Below are positions 52,464-61,345 of a stretch of 64,000 nucleotides of DNA, one piece after another. The position numbers and the translations under genes were made by a program. This DNA is from Jeongeupia chitinilytica (lineage in GTDB: Bacteria > Pseudomonadota > Gammaproteobacteria > Burkholderiales > Chitinibacteraceae). Under the pieces are notes generated by a model, which worked only from the letters and a program-made list of their open reading frames with translations, searched no databases and was not told the origin of the DNA. The stretch is taken from contig NZ_BMYO01000002.1 of assembly GCF_014652315.1 (NCBI RefSeq), forward strand, positions 62,001 through 126,000. Reading direction: 5' to 3'. Each line of letters opens with the position of its first letter. Position 1 is the stretch's first letter.

Positions 52464-54026
52464 TCATTCCGGCTTGAACTGCCAGGCAAAGCTGAACTCA
52501 TCCACGCGCGGCGTGAACTTGATGCCCTTCTTCAGGCCCCAGCTGGCGTACTGGTGGTAGAGCGGGATGACGGCATAGTCCTTCAGCGCCTGTGTGGCGG
52601 CCTGTTCGGCCAGTTTCTCGCGTTCCTGCGGCTCGACGCTGGCGAGCGAGGCCGCTACCAGCTGGTCGACTTTCGGATTGCTGTACCTGCCCCAGTTCCA
52701 GCTGCCCCAGCCGGTGTCCGGATTGGGCGTGCCGACCAGCGAGCGCAGCGCAAAATCACCCGCCAGCGACCCCCAGCCCAGCAGTGCCACGCTGTAGTCG
52801 CCGGCCCGCGCCTTGCCGAAATAGGCCGACAGCGGCAGCGTTTCGACCCTAGCCTGGATGCCGACGCGCGTCAGCAGCTGGGCGACGGTCTGCACGACCT
52901 GCTCGTCGTTGATGTAGCGGTTGTTCGGGCCGTGCAGCGTCAGCGCGAAACCGTCCGGATAGCCTGCTGCGGCCAGCAGTTTCTTCGCGCCTTCCGGGTC
53001 GTAGGCTTCCGGCTTCAACGCCTTGGCATTGCCGAGGATGCCCGGCGAAACGATGTTGCCGGCGGGGATGGCCAGCCCTTCCAGCGTGCGTTCGACCAGC
53101 GCATCGCGATTGATGGCCTTGGAAATGGCCTGCCGGACCCGGACATCCTTGAGCGGATTTCTGGCCAGCGGCTTGCCGGCCTTGTCGGTGACGTAGGGCG
53201 AGTTGTCGCGCCACTGGTCCAGCTGCCAGAACAGCGTGCGCCACGACGCACGCTGCGCGAGTACGAACTTGGGATTGGCCTTGAGCCGGGCGATGTCGGC
53301 GGTCGGCACGTTCTCGATGGCATCGACGTCGCCGGCCAGCAAGGCGGCCAGGCGTGGCGCGTCGCTGGTCAGGATGCGGAAGGTCACCTTGTCCCACGCC
53401 GGCTTCTCGCCCCAGTACTGCGGGTTCCTGACCAGTTCGATGGCTTCGCCGCGCTTGAAGCTGGCGAACTTGAACGGCCCGGTGCCGATCAGCGCCTTGC
53501 CGCTGTTGAAGTCCTCCGGCGTGGCGTTCTGCGCGGCTTTTTTCGAGACGATGAAGATCGAATTCACGTCCAGCGGCAGCGGGCCGTACGGTGTCGCGGT
53601 CTTGAGGCGCACCGTGTAGCGGTCGACCACCTGCTTGGCGACGATGGGCTTGGTGTAGCTGGTGAACGGCCCCGGGCTGTTGGTCAGCGTGGCCGGGCGG
53701 TCGAGCGAAAAGATGACATCGTCGGCGGTCAGCTCGCTGCCGTCGTGGAACTTCACCCCGCGCCGCAGCTTGAACTCCCAGGTGGTCGGATCGACCGCCT
53801 TCCAGCTGGTCGCCAGCCCCGGCTGCAGCTTGCCGTTCGGGTCGATGCTGGTCAGCGATTCGAACAGGTGCGACGACAGCGCGATGTTGGGGGCGATATT
53901 GACGAAATGCGGGTCCAGCGACGAGACGTCGGCGGCAAGGCCGATGCGCAGGTCTGCCGCGTGGGCGGGCAGGATGGCGGCAAAGGCGAGGGTCAGGGCG
54001 GTGAGGGCATGGTGGAAACGGGGCAT
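52464..54026 (-). CDS. Peptide-type ABC transporter substrate-binding protein (SBP_bac_5)
   Basis: 520 residues. Start MPRFHHALTALTLAFAAILP gives a Sec signal peptide cleaved at AHA-AD. SBP family 5 signatures: LDPHFVNIAPNIALSSHLFESL, WEFKLRRGVKFHDGSELTADDVIFSL, PLKDVRVRQAISKAINRDALV and VKLLAAAGYPDGF-like KKLLAAAGYPDGFALTLHGP. Binds the transported solute in the periplasm. Tail to head with tauD (38 bp), which suggests the solute may be a sulfur-containing peptide or related compound; that part is inference. Confidence 0.92.
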   Translation of the reverse strand: MPRFHHALTALTLAFAAILPAHAADLRIGLAADVSSLDPHFVNIAPNIALSSHLFESLTSIDPNGKLQPGLATSWKAVDPTTWEFKLRRGVKFHDGSELTADDVIFSLDRPATLTNSPGPFTSYTKPIVAKQVVDRYTVRLKTATPYGPLPLDVNSIFIVSKKAAQNATPEDFNSGKALIGTGPFKFASFKRGEAIELVRNPQYWGEKPAWDKVTFRILTSDAPRLAALLAGDVDAIENVPTADIARLKANPKFVLAQRASWRTLFWQLDQWRDNSPYVTDKAGKPLARNPLKDVRVRQAISKAINRDALVERTLEGLAIPAGNIVSPGILGNAKALKPEAYDPEGAKKLLAAAGYPDGFALTLHGPNNRYINDEQVVQTVAQLLTRVGIQARVETLPLSAYFGKARAGDYSVALLGWGSLAGDFALRSLVGTPNPDTGWGSWNWGRYSNPKVDQLVAASLASVEPQEREKLAEQAATQALKDYAVIPLYHQYASWGLKKGIKFTPRVDEFSFAWQFKPE

Positions 54027-54064
54027 GGCGGCTCGATGCTGAGAGGGTGGGCGTAGTTTAGAAA

Positions 54065-54904
54065 TCAGAACGGCGCATCGCCAAGAATGGTGGCGCGATG
54101 CATCACCCGCCGGGCCGGCAGGTAGTCGGCAATCGCGTAGTGCTGCGTGGTCCGGTTGTCCCAGAACGCCACGTCGTCCACCTGCCAGCGCCAGCGCACG
54201 GTGAACTCCGGTCGGGCGATGTGGGCGTAGAGGAAGGCCAGCAGCGCGGCGCTTTCCCGTGGCGGCAGTTCGTTGATGCGCAGCGTGAAGCCTTCGTTGA
54301 CGAAGATCGCCTTGCGCCCGGTGACGGGATGGGTGCGGATCACCGGGTGCGACAGCGGCGGGTGCTTGGCCCGGGTCGCTTCCCACTGGGCCCGGCCCGC
54401 GTCGGAAACGGCATGACGGCTGGCGGGGAAGGAGAGCGCGAAGTCGTGCGTGGCCGTCAGGCCGTCGAGCAGCGTTTTCAGTTGCGGCGACAACGCATCG
54501 AAGGCCGCCGTGCCGCTGGCCCAGAGCGTGTCGCCGCCGGTAGGCGGCAACTGCTTGGCCGACAGCACCGCACCGAGTGGCGGCGTCGGAATGAAGGTGA
54601 CGTCGGTATGCCAGTTGTCGTTGTCCGGCAGGTTGTCCGCGTGCGTGTCCAGCACGAGGATCTGCGGTGTTTCGGGCACGTTAGGGTAGATCGGGTGAAT
54701 GTGCAGGTCACCGAACTGGCGGGCGAAGTCGCGCTGCTGTACCGGTGTCAGCGGCTGATTGCGGAAGAACAGCACCTCGTGTGCAAGCAGCGCATCGTTC
54801 AGCGCCTCGCGCTGTTCGTCGTTCAGCGGTCCGGCCAGCGAGACGCCGTCGACGATGGCGCCGAGCGCGGGACTGAGCGGGGTGAGGGTGATGGAATGGG
54901 GCAT
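54065..54904 (-). CDS. tauD: Taurine dioxygenase (TauD/TfdA family)
   Basis: 279 residues. 2-oxoglutarate/Fe(II) dioxygenase that releases sulfite from taurine. Iron ligands His99 and Asp101 (NWHTDVTF) and His255 (TTQHYAIADY); Arg270 (MHRATILGD) binds 2-oxoglutarate. The start MPHSITLTPLSPALGAIVDG is the usual N-terminus, with GGAGTTCC upstream. It follows tauC by 14 bp. Confidence 0.94.
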   Translation of the reverse strand: MPHSITLTPLSPALGAIVDGVSLAGPLNDEQREALNDALLAHEVLFFRNQPLTPVQQRDFARQFGDLHIHPIYPNVPETPQILVLDTHADNLPDNDNWHTDVTFIPTPPLGAVLSAKQLPPTGGDTLWASGTAAFDALSPQLKTLLDGLTATHDFALSFPASRHAVSDAGRAQWEATRAKHPPLSHPVIRTHPVTGRKAIFVNEGFTLRINELPPRESAALLAFLYAHIARPEFTVRWRWQVDDVAFWDNRTTQHYAIADYLPARRVMHRATILGDAPF

Positions 54905-54918
54905 GGGGAACTCCGGGT

Positions 54919-55767
54919 TCAACGGGACTGGCCTTGCCAGGGCACCAGCCGGCGCTGCAGGGCGCGCAGCCCCAGCTCGAGCGTGAAGGCGATGACGGCG
55001 ATGACGATGATGCCGAGCACGACCACGTCGGTAACGAGGAACTGGGCCGCCGACTGCACCATGAAGCCCAGCCCGCGCGTGGCGGCGACCAGCTCGGCGG
55101 CGACCAGCGTGGACCAGCCGGTGCCCAGACCGATGCGGACGCCGGTCAGGATGTCCGGCTGTGCCGACGGCACGATGACGTGGCGGATCAGCTGCCAGCG
55201 GCTGGCGCCCAGCGACTGTGCGGCCCGCAGCCGGGTCGGATCGACGTTGCGCACGCCGGTGGCGGTGGCGATGGCAATCGGCGCAAAAATGGCCAGATAG
55301 ATCAGCAGGACCTTGGACAGCTCGCCGATGCCGAACCAGATCACGATCAGTGGCAGGTAGGCGAGCGGCGGAATGGGGCGGTAAAACTCGATCAGCGGAT
55401 CGAGCACGCCGCGTGCGGTACGCGACAGCCCGATTGCAATGCCGACCGGCACGGCAAACAGCACCGCTGCGACCAGCGCGGTCACGATGCGGAAGGCACT
55501 CGCGCCCAGGTGCTGCCAGAGGGTGGCATCCATATAGCCCCGGGTTGCCGTCAGCCACAGCTTGGCGACGATCGCCTGCGGTGGCGGCAGGAACAGCGGG
55601 GCAATCAGGCCGCTGGCGCAGACGCCCCACCATAGCAGCAATACGCCGGCCAGCGTCAGCAGGCTGATGCGCAGGGCACTGCGCGGCCCGGCCTCGGGGG
55701 GCGTCGGTTGCGCGGCTTCGGCGGTAATGAAAACGTGCTTGCCCAGTGTCAGTTCGGCGCTGTTCAT
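54919..55767 (-). CDS. tauC: Taurine ABC transporter permease
   Basis: 282 residues, inner-membrane permease of the nitrate/sulfonate/taurine family. Helices include ISLLTLAGVLLLWWGVC and IVTALVAAVLFAVPVGIAIGL; the FYRPIPPLAYLPLIVIWFGIGE motif and EAA-like LRAAQSLGASRWQLIRHVIVPSA are conserved in TauC/SsuC. Start MNSAELTLGKHVF overlaps the tauB stop by four bases. Confidence 0.94.
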   Translation of the reverse strand: MNSAELTLGKHVFITAEAAQPTPPEAGPRSALRISLLTLAGVLLLWWGVCASGLIAPLFLPPPQAIVAKLWLTATRGYMDATLWQHLGASAFRIVTALVAAVLFAVPVGIAIGLSRTARGVLDPLIEFYRPIPPLAYLPLIVIWFGIGELSKVLLIYLAIFAPIAIATATGVRNVDPTRLRAAQSLGASRWQLIRHVIVPSAQPDILTGVRIGLGTGWSTLVAAELVAATRGLGFMVQSAAQFLVTDVVVLGIIVIAVIAFTLELGLRALQRRLVPWQGQSR

Positions 55768-56558
55768 GCGATGGCTCCCTCGGCACGGTTCGTACGGTGG
55801 GCGAAGACCCGCGCCAGCACGTGCTCGCGCACGGCGATGAAATCGGGCTCGGCCTTGATGCTGCGTACCGGCTCGCCCGCTGCGTGGCGGCGGCCGAAGT
55901 CGAGCTGCAGCCGCTCGACGATGCGGCCGGGCCCGGGCGACATCAGCACCAGATCGGTGGCGAGGAAGACGGCCTCCTCGATGTCGTGGGTGATCAGGAA
56001 AACCCGTTTGCCGGTTTCGCGCCAGATGCGCAGCAGCAGCGCCTGCATCTGCTCGCGGATGAAGGCGTCCAGTGCGCCGAACGGTTCGTCCATCAGCAAG
56101 ACCTGCGGGTTGGCCGCCAGCGCCCGCGCCAGGCCGACGCGCTGACGCATGCCGCCGGACAGTTGCCAGACCTTGTGTCCGGCATGGTCCGCCAGATCGA
56201 CCAGCTGCAGGACTTCGCGGGCACGGGCTTCGCGCTCGCGCTGCCGTACGCCGCGCAGGCGCAGGCCGAAGGCGACGTTGTCGCCGACGTTCAGCCAGGG
56301 CAGCAGCGCATCGTCCTGGAACACCACGCCGCGCTCGGCGCCGGGGCCGGTCACCGGTTCGGCATCCAGCGTGATCGTCCCGCTCGTGGGCTTGATGAAG
56401 CCGGCAATCAGGTTCAGTAGCGTGGTCTTGCCGCAACCGGACGGGCCCAGTGCGACAACCAGACTTTCCGGTGGCACGGTCAGCGACACATCCGAGAGCG
56501 CGGTGCCTTGCGCACCCGGATAGCGTACCGAAACGCGATCGACGATCAGCGAGGACAT
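55764..56558 (-). CDS. tauB: Taurine ABC transporter ATP-binding protein
   Basis: 264 residues. Walker A GPSGCGKT, Q-loop VFQDDALLPWLN (the FQ...LLPW form typical of sulfonate/taurine importers), signature LSGGMRQR, Walker B LLMDEPFGALD, H-loop THDIEEAVFLA. Start MSSLIVDRVSVRYPGAQG. Coupled to tauC by an ATGA overlap. Confidence 0.94.
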   Translation of the reverse strand: MSSLIVDRVSVRYPGAQGTALSDVSLTVPPESLVVALGPSGCGKTTLLNLIAGFIKPTSGTITLDAEPVTGPGAERGVVFQDDALLPWLNVGDNVAFGLRLRGVRQREREARAREVLQLVDLADHAGHKVWQLSGGMRQRVGLARALAANPQVLLMDEPFGALDAFIREQMQALLLRIWRETGKRVFLITHDIEEAVFLATDLVLMSPGPGRIVERLQLDFGRRHAAGEPVRSIKAEPDFIAVREHVLARVFAHRTNRAEGAIA

Positions 56559-56620
56559 GGGGGAATTCCTGTGCAGGAGCGGGGACGACCGGGCAAGCCC
56601 GGCCGTGATATTGCGATGTA

Positions 56621-57610
56621 TTACTTGCCAGCCGTCTGGACGAAGCGGCCGTTCACGTACCCGGTGTAGCTTTGCTGGACGGCGTCGACCTTGCCCTGAT
56701 CCTTGAGGAAGGCCGAGGTGTCGGTCAGTGCCTTGACGGTGGGGGCCGCCAGGATTTTCGCCTGCTCGCTGGCGACCGGATAGCGGTTGCCTTCCAGTAG
56801 CGCGGCGACTTCCCCGGGCTTGGAGCCGGTGATGCGGGCGACTTTCTCGGTATTGGCCGCGTTGGTGGCAAAGGCCTTCGGATTGGCCTGATAGTCGGCG
56901 TAGGCCTTGAGGGTGACGCGGGCAAACTGTTCGACGAACTTCGGATTCTTCTCGGCAAAATCCTTGCGAACGATCCAGGCGTCGAAGGTCGGCGCGCCCC
57001 ACTTGGCCACGTCGGTCGAGGTCACCAGCACCTTGCCGTTTTCCTTGGCCTTGCCCAGCGCCGGATCCCAGACATAGGCCGCGTCGATATCGCCACGCTG
57101 CCAGGCCGCGGTGATTTCGGACGGCCGCAGATTGACGATCTGGACTTTGGACGGGTCGATCTTCCAGTGCTTCAGCGCGGCCAGCAGGCTGTAGTGGGTG
57201 GTCGACACGAAGGGCACGGCGATCTTCTTGCCCGCCAGATCGGCCGGCTTGCTGATGCCGGCACCGTTGCGGACCACCAGCGCCTCGGCCGAACCGATCT
57301 GCGCTGCGATCAGGAAGGTCTGCACCGGCAGCGAGCGGCTGGCGGCGGCGGCCAGCGGGCTCGAGCCGACGTAACCGACCTGCACGTCGCCCGACGCAAT
57401 GGCGGTGATGACCTCGGCGCCGCTTTCGAACTTGCGCCAGTTGATCTTGCTGCCGGTGGCTTTCTCGTAGGCGCCATCGGCCTGCGCCACCTTGGCCGGT
57501 TCGACCGTCGTCTGGTAAGCGACGGTGACCTCGTCGGCCTGCGCCGTGAGCGCAACCCCGGCCAGTGCCAGCGACGGCAGCAAGTACTTGAAGCGATTCA
57601 GTGTGCTCAT
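56621..57610 (-). CDS. tauA: Taurine ABC transporter substrate-binding protein
   Basis: 329 residues. Sec signal peptide (MSTLNRFKYLLPSLALAGVA, cleavage near TAQA-DE). Mature protein matches TauA: VTVAYQTTVEPAKVAQADG, WRKFESGAEVITAIASGDVQVGYVGSSPLAAAASR, PFVSTTHYSLLAALKHW, GDIDAAYVWDPALGKAKENGK. First gene of the block. Expression of tau genes is usually controlled by sulfate starvation through CysB/Cbl; no binding site can be proven here. Confidence 0.95.
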   Translation of the reverse strand: MSTLNRFKYLLPSLALAGVALTAQADEVTVAYQTTVEPAKVAQADGAYEKATGSKINWRKFESGAEVITAIASGDVQVGYVGSSPLAAAASRSLPVQTFLIAAQIGSAEALVVRNGAGISKPADLAGKKIAVPFVSTTHYSLLAALKHWKIDPSKVQIVNLRPSEITAAWQRGDIDAAYVWDPALGKAKENGKVLVTSTDVAKWGAPTFDAWIVRKDFAEKNPKFVEQFARVTLKAYADYQANPKAFATNAANTEKVARITGSKPGEVAALLEGNRYPVASEQAKILAAPTVKALTDTSAFLKDQGKVDAVQQSYTGYVNGRFVQTAGK

Positions 57611-57816
57611 CGGATTTTCCTCATGTATTGGCCACAGAGGGGCGTGTCGTGGCGAAGAGGCAATCTAACAAGCGGCGCTTTAAGTTAAAAAGGAATATTA
57701 AATGATTTTTAAATAACCATTTTTCGTTTCTGGTGCAAGGTTTCCCGACGTGCGCCGGGCGCTGCTTTGCGACGTTGGCGAGGCGGGCTCGGGCCGTCGC
57801 CCGTGTTCGCGGCCGG
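57611..57816 (-). promoter_or_regulatory. tauA upstream region with AT-rich patch
   Basis: A 206-bp gap between tauA and the ArsR gene. A conspicuous AT-rich stretch (about 57676-57728) stands out from the GC-rich neighbours and is the likely promoter and activator-binding region of the tau operon. No exact CysB/Cbl site could be fixed by eye. Confidence 0.4.
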
Positions 57817-58185
57817 TTACGGCGATTCGGCAAAGAGCTTGAGCTTTTGCAGCGCAATGCCCCATTCGTGGCCGATCACGTCCAGCGTCTGCCTGGCGCC
57901 TTCGATCTGTGCCGGGTCCAGTTGCCACAACCGTTCCCGCCCCATTTTCACATCGCGCACGACGCCGGCTTCGGCCAGCACCTGCAAGTGCTTGGTGACG
58001 CCCTGTCGGCTGATGTCGGTGTTGGCGGTGAGCTGGGCGATCGAGAGCGCGCCGCCGGCGCAGAGCACGGCGACGAGCTTCAGCCGGATCGGGTCGCCCA
58101 GCGCGGCGAACACCCGCGCCAGCGTGTCGCTGGCGTGGATGACGTCGCTGCGGTCGTGGGCAACGAGGGGACTAGGCGCTGGCAT
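57817..58185 (-). CDS. ArsR-family transcriptional regulator
   Basis: 122 residues. Winged helix: VFAALGDPIRLKLVAVLCAGGALSI, recognition helix DISRQGVTKHLQVLAEAGVV, wing MGRERLWQLDP. The metal-binding ELCVCDL motif of ArsR/SmtB sensors is absent, so it belongs to the non-metal branch that travels with SRPBCC (AHSA1-like) genes. It overlaps the end of the SRPBCC gene before it by 14 bp, so the three genes form one operon. Confidence 0.88.
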   Translation of the reverse strand: MPAPSPLVAHDRSDVIHASDTLARVFAALGDPIRLKLVAVLCAGGALSIAQLTANTDISRQGVTKHLQVLAEAGVVRDVKMGRERLWQLDPAQIEGARQTLDVIGHEWGIALQKLKLFAESP

Positions 58186-58639
58186 GACGGGCGATATTCT
58201 CCAGTTGCGCCGCCCAGCCGTTGCCGTTCATGCGGAACGCTTCGAGCCGGCGGTGCGGGGGCACGTTGTCGAAGCCGGATTCTGCCACCTTCAGCAGCGT
58301 GGTGTTGTCCGGCGCGTCGTGCAGCGTGAACACCACGCGGGTCGGCGTTTCCAGTTCGTAATCGATCGTCGGGTCGACCGGATACGGGTGCCAGTGATAG
58401 GACAGCAGCTGTTGCGGCTCGATCCGTTCGATCACCACGTCGAAGTGGATGTGCTCGAAGCCCTTGATGGTGATCGGCCCGCGCGTGCGCTGACCCGGCA
58501 AAAACGTCTGGCCCTTGAGGTCAGCACCGAACCAGGTGCCGAAGGATTCGGCGTCGGCCAGCGCGCGCCACACCCGCTCGCGGGGTGCGTTGATGACGAT
58601 GCTGCGTTCGATCCGGTCGGTCTCGCTGACAGTGCTCAT
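58172..58639 (-). CDS. SRPBCC / AHSA1-like protein
   Basis: 155 residues. Start-associated helix-grip fold: IERSIVINAPRERVWRALADAESFGTWFGADL near the N-terminus, then VIERIEPQQLLSYHWHPYPVDP, TRVVFTLHDAPDNTTLLKVAESGFDNVP, and C-terminal helix FRMNGNGWAAQLENIARHA. These proteins bind small hydrophobic ligands in the START-type cavity; the ligand is not known. Normally co-transcribed with an ArsR regulator, as here. Confidence 0.85.
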   Translation of the reverse strand: MSTVSETDRIERSIVINAPRERVWRALADAESFGTWFGADLKGQTFLPGQRTRGPITIKGFEHIHFDVVIERIEPQQLLSYHWHPYPVDPTIDYELETPTRVVFTLHDAPDNTTLLKVAESGFDNVPPHRRLEAFRMNGNGWAAQLENIARHASA

Positions 58640-58650
58640 GGTGTGGTCCT

Positions 58651-59136
58651 TCAGGCGGCGATGGGTACGGCAGGGTGCGGTTCGGCCGGGCGGTACGGCG
58701 TGCCGGTGCCGGTGGCAACGTACTGCTGCAGGCTGGTGAGGAAGTGCTGCCAGCCGTTCTGGCATAAATCGTAGCACTCGAATGCCGGCACCAGCCCGAG
58801 ATGGACGAAGTCCAGCCGGGTCTGGCCGTCGCCGGCCGCAGCAAGACGGAACTTGATCCGCGTGCCGACCCATTCGTCCTTGCGGGTAAAGGCGTCGACG
58901 TCGGTGAATGCGGCAGTGCAGTACCAATGCACTTCGGCGGACGGCGTCAGTTGCTCGATGCGCATGTGCATGAAATGCGAGCCGAAGCGGAAGCGCAATT
59001 CGCTGCCAACGGTGTCGGCCGGATCGACATCGCTGTCGACCGTCCACCAGCCGCGCAGGCCGGCGGGCGTGGTGAGGGCGGCATAGACGTCGGCCGGCGT
59101 GGCGGCCAGGACAAGGCTTTGGTTGTAGTCGTTCAT
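58651..59136 (-). CDS. SRPBCC / AHSA1-like protein
   Basis: 161 residues. Start MNDYNQSLVLAATPADVYAA follows GGAGC; the longer in-frame extension (to 59214) is rejected because it lacks a ribosome site and the family begins here. Helix-grip features: LTTPAGLRGWWTVDSDV, GSELRFRFGSHFMHMRIEQL, TRIKFRLAAAGDGQTRLDFVHLGL, CQNGWQHFLTSLQQYV. First gene of the SRPBCC-SRPBCC-ArsR operon, 11 bp before the next. Confidence 0.85.
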   Translation of the reverse strand: MNDYNQSLVLAATPADVYAALTTPAGLRGWWTVDSDVDPADTVGSELRFRFGSHFMHMRIEQLTPSAEVHWYCTAAFTDVDAFTRKDEWVGTRIKFRLAAAGDGQTRLDFVHLGLVPAFECYDLCQNGWQHFLTSLQQYVATGTGTPYRPAEPHPAVPIAA

Positions 59137-59400
59137 GATGGGGCTCCTTTGGGATTTCAATAGGCAACTTAATGGTTGCTTGTTGTAGTATGCGATCCGG
59201 ACCGATAAATGCAACTAAAAAGTTGCGTTTTGTGTTGCGGCGCGCAGGGAGCTGGCAGGATGATCGGCGCTGGAGCCGCACCATTGCTGGTACTGAAACG
59301 GATGGACGGGTAGAGGCGGCGCGACGGCCGGCCGACGGGCGGCAAAGGGGGGCGGTGGTAGAATCCTCGGCTTCTTCTCCTTACCGTATCGAGCGCCACC

Positions 59401-59745
59401 ATGAGCAATGAAGAACTCCGGATCGAAGACCTGGCCGTTGGCGAGGGCCGCGAAGCCGTCAAGGGCGCGCTGATCCGTACCCATTACACCGGCTGGCTGG
59501 AAGACGGCACGAAGTTCGACTCGTCGCACGATCGCGGCCAGCCTTTCCAGTGCGTGATCGGCACCGGCCGGGTCATCAAGGGCTGGGATCAGGGCATGAT
59601 GGGGATGAAGGTGGGCGGCAAGCGCAAGCTGTTCGTGCCTGCACATCTGGCCTATGGCGAGCGCCAGATCGGGCCGCACATCAAGCCGAACTCGAACCTG
59701 ATTTTCGAGGTCGAGCTGCTGGAAGTGCTGACCCGCGACGACTGA
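59401..59745 (+). CDS. FKBP-type peptidyl-prolyl isomerase
   Basis: 114 residues, a single FKBP domain with no signal peptide, so cytoplasmic. Motifs: VKGALIRTHYTGWLEDGTKFDSS, VIGTGRVIKGWDQGMMGMKVGGKRKLFVPAHLAYGER, and NLIFEVELLEV. Active-site aromatic and acidic residues of the FKBP pocket (Tyr, Phe, Asp, Trp) are present. Start supported by a CCACC-ATG and divergence from the SRPBCC operon. Confidence 0.93.
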   Translation: MSNEELRIEDLAVGEGREAVKGALIRTHYTGWLEDGTKFDSSHDRGQPFQCVIGTGRVIKGWDQGMMGMKVGGKRKLFVPAHLAYGERQIGPHIKPNSNLIFEVELLEVLTRDD

Positions 59746-59969
59746 GCGCGACAAATGCCCCAAGGGCACTCCCTGCAGGGCGCAAATCCTGCGGGTTGCG
59801 TTGTGCTCGCTTGCCGTACCGCTTGTACTGTCAGCGCTTCGCACGCTTTGCCAGCACCGTTGCACCGGGTTTTTTTCGCCGCTCAAGGCGCCGCCATTCG
59901 GCAGCTTACGGCCTTGCTGCGCCGCACTGCTGACTAGGCTGGCATCTTCAGGTTCTGAAGGAGCCGGCC

Positions 59970-60449
59970 ATGAAAACCGAAGTCCTGCAGCAGCACCGCT
60001 GGCTGCAACAACTGCTGGGCGAGTGGACGTTCGAGTGCGAGATGCAGGGGCCGCCCGGCCAGGTGCCGGAGAAAAGCAGCGGCACCGAGTCCGTCCGTGC
60101 GCTGGGCGACATCTGGGTGATCGGCGACGGGCGAAGCACGATGCCCGACGGCGACCCGTGCTCGATGCAGATCACGCTGGGTTTCAACGCCGACACGCAG
60201 CGTTTCACCGGCAGCTGGGTCGGCTCGATGATGACGCACATGTGGATCTACGATGGTGAGCTCGATCCCGGCGGCCGCATCCTGACACTGTCCTCGACCG
60301 GGCCGGACTACATGAATCCCGGCCAGACCCGCGTGTTCCACGACGTGATCGAGATCGTCGACGCCGATCACCGGGTGATGCGCTCGGAAGCGCAGGGGCC
60401 GGACGGGGTGTGGACGCCGCTCATGACCGCCCGTTACGCCCGGCGCTGA
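59970..60449 (+). CDS. DUF1579 family protein
   Basis: 159 residues. HRWLQQLLGEWTFECEMQGPPG, IWVIGDGRSTMPDG, MQITLGFNADTQRFTGSWVGSMM and YDGELDPGGRILTLSSTGP follow the DUF1579 pattern of lipocalin-like beta-barrel proteins. Start at MKTEVLQQHR with AAGGAG upstream. No signal peptide. Role unknown. Confidence 0.85.
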   Translation: MKTEVLQQHRWLQQLLGEWTFECEMQGPPGQVPEKSSGTESVRALGDIWVIGDGRSTMPDGDPCSMQITLGFNADTQRFTGSWVGSMMTHMWIYDGELDPGGRILTLSSTGPDYMNPGQTRVFHDVIEIVDADHRVMRSEAQGPDGVWTPLMTARYARR

Positions 60450-60494
60450 GTTGCGCTTGTCGACGGTTCGCCTCCGCCCGCGTGGGCGACGGAC

Positions 60495-60523
60495 AAAAAA
60501 ATCCCCGGCCGGTTCGCCGGGGG
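60495..60523 (-). terminator. Minus-strand terminator with no obvious gene
   Basis: On the minus strand a TCCCCCGGCGAACCGGCCGG stem extends through GGGA into T7. On the plus strand the stem is followed by GAGAAGG, so it does not suit the DUF1579 gene. Confidence 0.7.
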
Positions 60524-60560
60524 AGAAGGACGGGAGGCCGCATGGCAGGGCGGTGACTCC
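60495..60560 (-). ncRNA. Candidate small RNA (or leader) on the minus strand
   Basis: A -35-like TTGATT (60594-60589), 16-bp spacer and -10-like TAGACT (60572-60567) would start a transcript near 60560. It would end at a strong terminator (stem 60523-60502, T7 60501-60495), giving a ~66-nt RNA. The spacer holds a TGCTGCA-G-TGCAGCA inverted repeat. No minus-strand gene precedes the terminator. Evidence is pattern only. Confidence 0.25.
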
Positions 60561-60774
60561 TGTTCCAGTCTAATGCTGCAGTGCAGCAAATCAAATGGCA
60601 TACAAAGCGGGCCGCCAGGCGGTCAATCGGGCGGCCGGTCGTATGGCTGGCAAGGGCGGTGAATCCGCCCGTCGACGCAGGCCGGCAGGGCTTCGGTGTT
60701 AAAATCGGTACAGCTTCGCAGCTGCGCGGCCCCCGCCGCGCGGCAGCCCAACCCGATACCGAAAAGGATGTGCA

Positions 60775-61341
60775 ATGGTCGACCAGAACAACCTGATCTG
60801 GCTGGACATGGAAATGACCGGTCTTGATCCGCAGAACGACAGGATCATCGAGCTGGCGATCGTGATCACCGACAGCCAGCTCAATACCGTGGCCGAATCG
60901 CCGGCGTGGGCGGTGCATCAGCCCGACAGCGTGCTTGACGCGATGGACGACTGGAACAAGTCGACCCACGGCCGCTCCGGCCTGATCGACCGGATCAAGG
61001 CGTCGACGCTGAGCGTCGAGGCCGTTGAGGCCGAAGCACTGGCCTTCATCCAGCAATACGTGCCGCAACGCACCAGCCCGATGTGCGGCAACTCGATCTG
61101 CCAGGACCGCCGTTTCATGGCGCGCTGGATGCCCCGGCTCGAAGTCTGGTTCCACTACCGCAACCTCGACGTCTCGACGCTGAAGGAGCTGTGCAAGCGC
61201 TGGCAACCGGACGTGCATCGCCAGTTCAAGAAGAAGGCCCGCCACGAGGCGCTGGCCGACATTTACGAGTCGATCGACGAACTCAAGTTCTACCGCGAAC
61301 ACTTCCTCAAGGCGCCGGTGGCGCCGCTGCTGGTCGACTGA
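60775..61341 (+). CDS. orn: Oligoribonuclease
   Basis: 188 residues, DEDD-family 3'-5' exonuclease that degrades 2-5 nt RNA and pGpG. Motif I WLDMEMTGLDPQNDRIIELA (Asp11, Glu13), PMCGNSICQDRRFMARWMP (motif II region), and HEALADIYESIDELKFYREHF (motif III). Length is normal. GAAAAGGATG gives the ribosome site. Confidence 0.97.
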   Translation: MVDQNNLIWLDMEMTGLDPQNDRIIELAIVITDSQLNTVAESPAWAVHQPDSVLDAMDDWNKSTHGRSGLIDRIKASTLSVEAVEAEALAFIQQYVPQRTSPMCGNSICQDRRFMARWMPRLEVWFHYRNLDVSTLKELCKRWQPDVHRQFKKKARHEALADIYESIDELKFYREHFLKAPVAPLLVD

Positions 61342-61345
61342 GCTT

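Larger units (their letters stand above)
60450..60774. other. Intergenic region between the DUF1579 gene and orn
   Basis: About 325 bp. It holds a minus-strand terminator hairpin, a candidate minus-strand promoter (see the sRNA entry), and just before orn a TTAAAAT box near 60698 and GAAAAGGATG as ribosome site. No protein-coding gene is evident. Confidence 0.5.
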
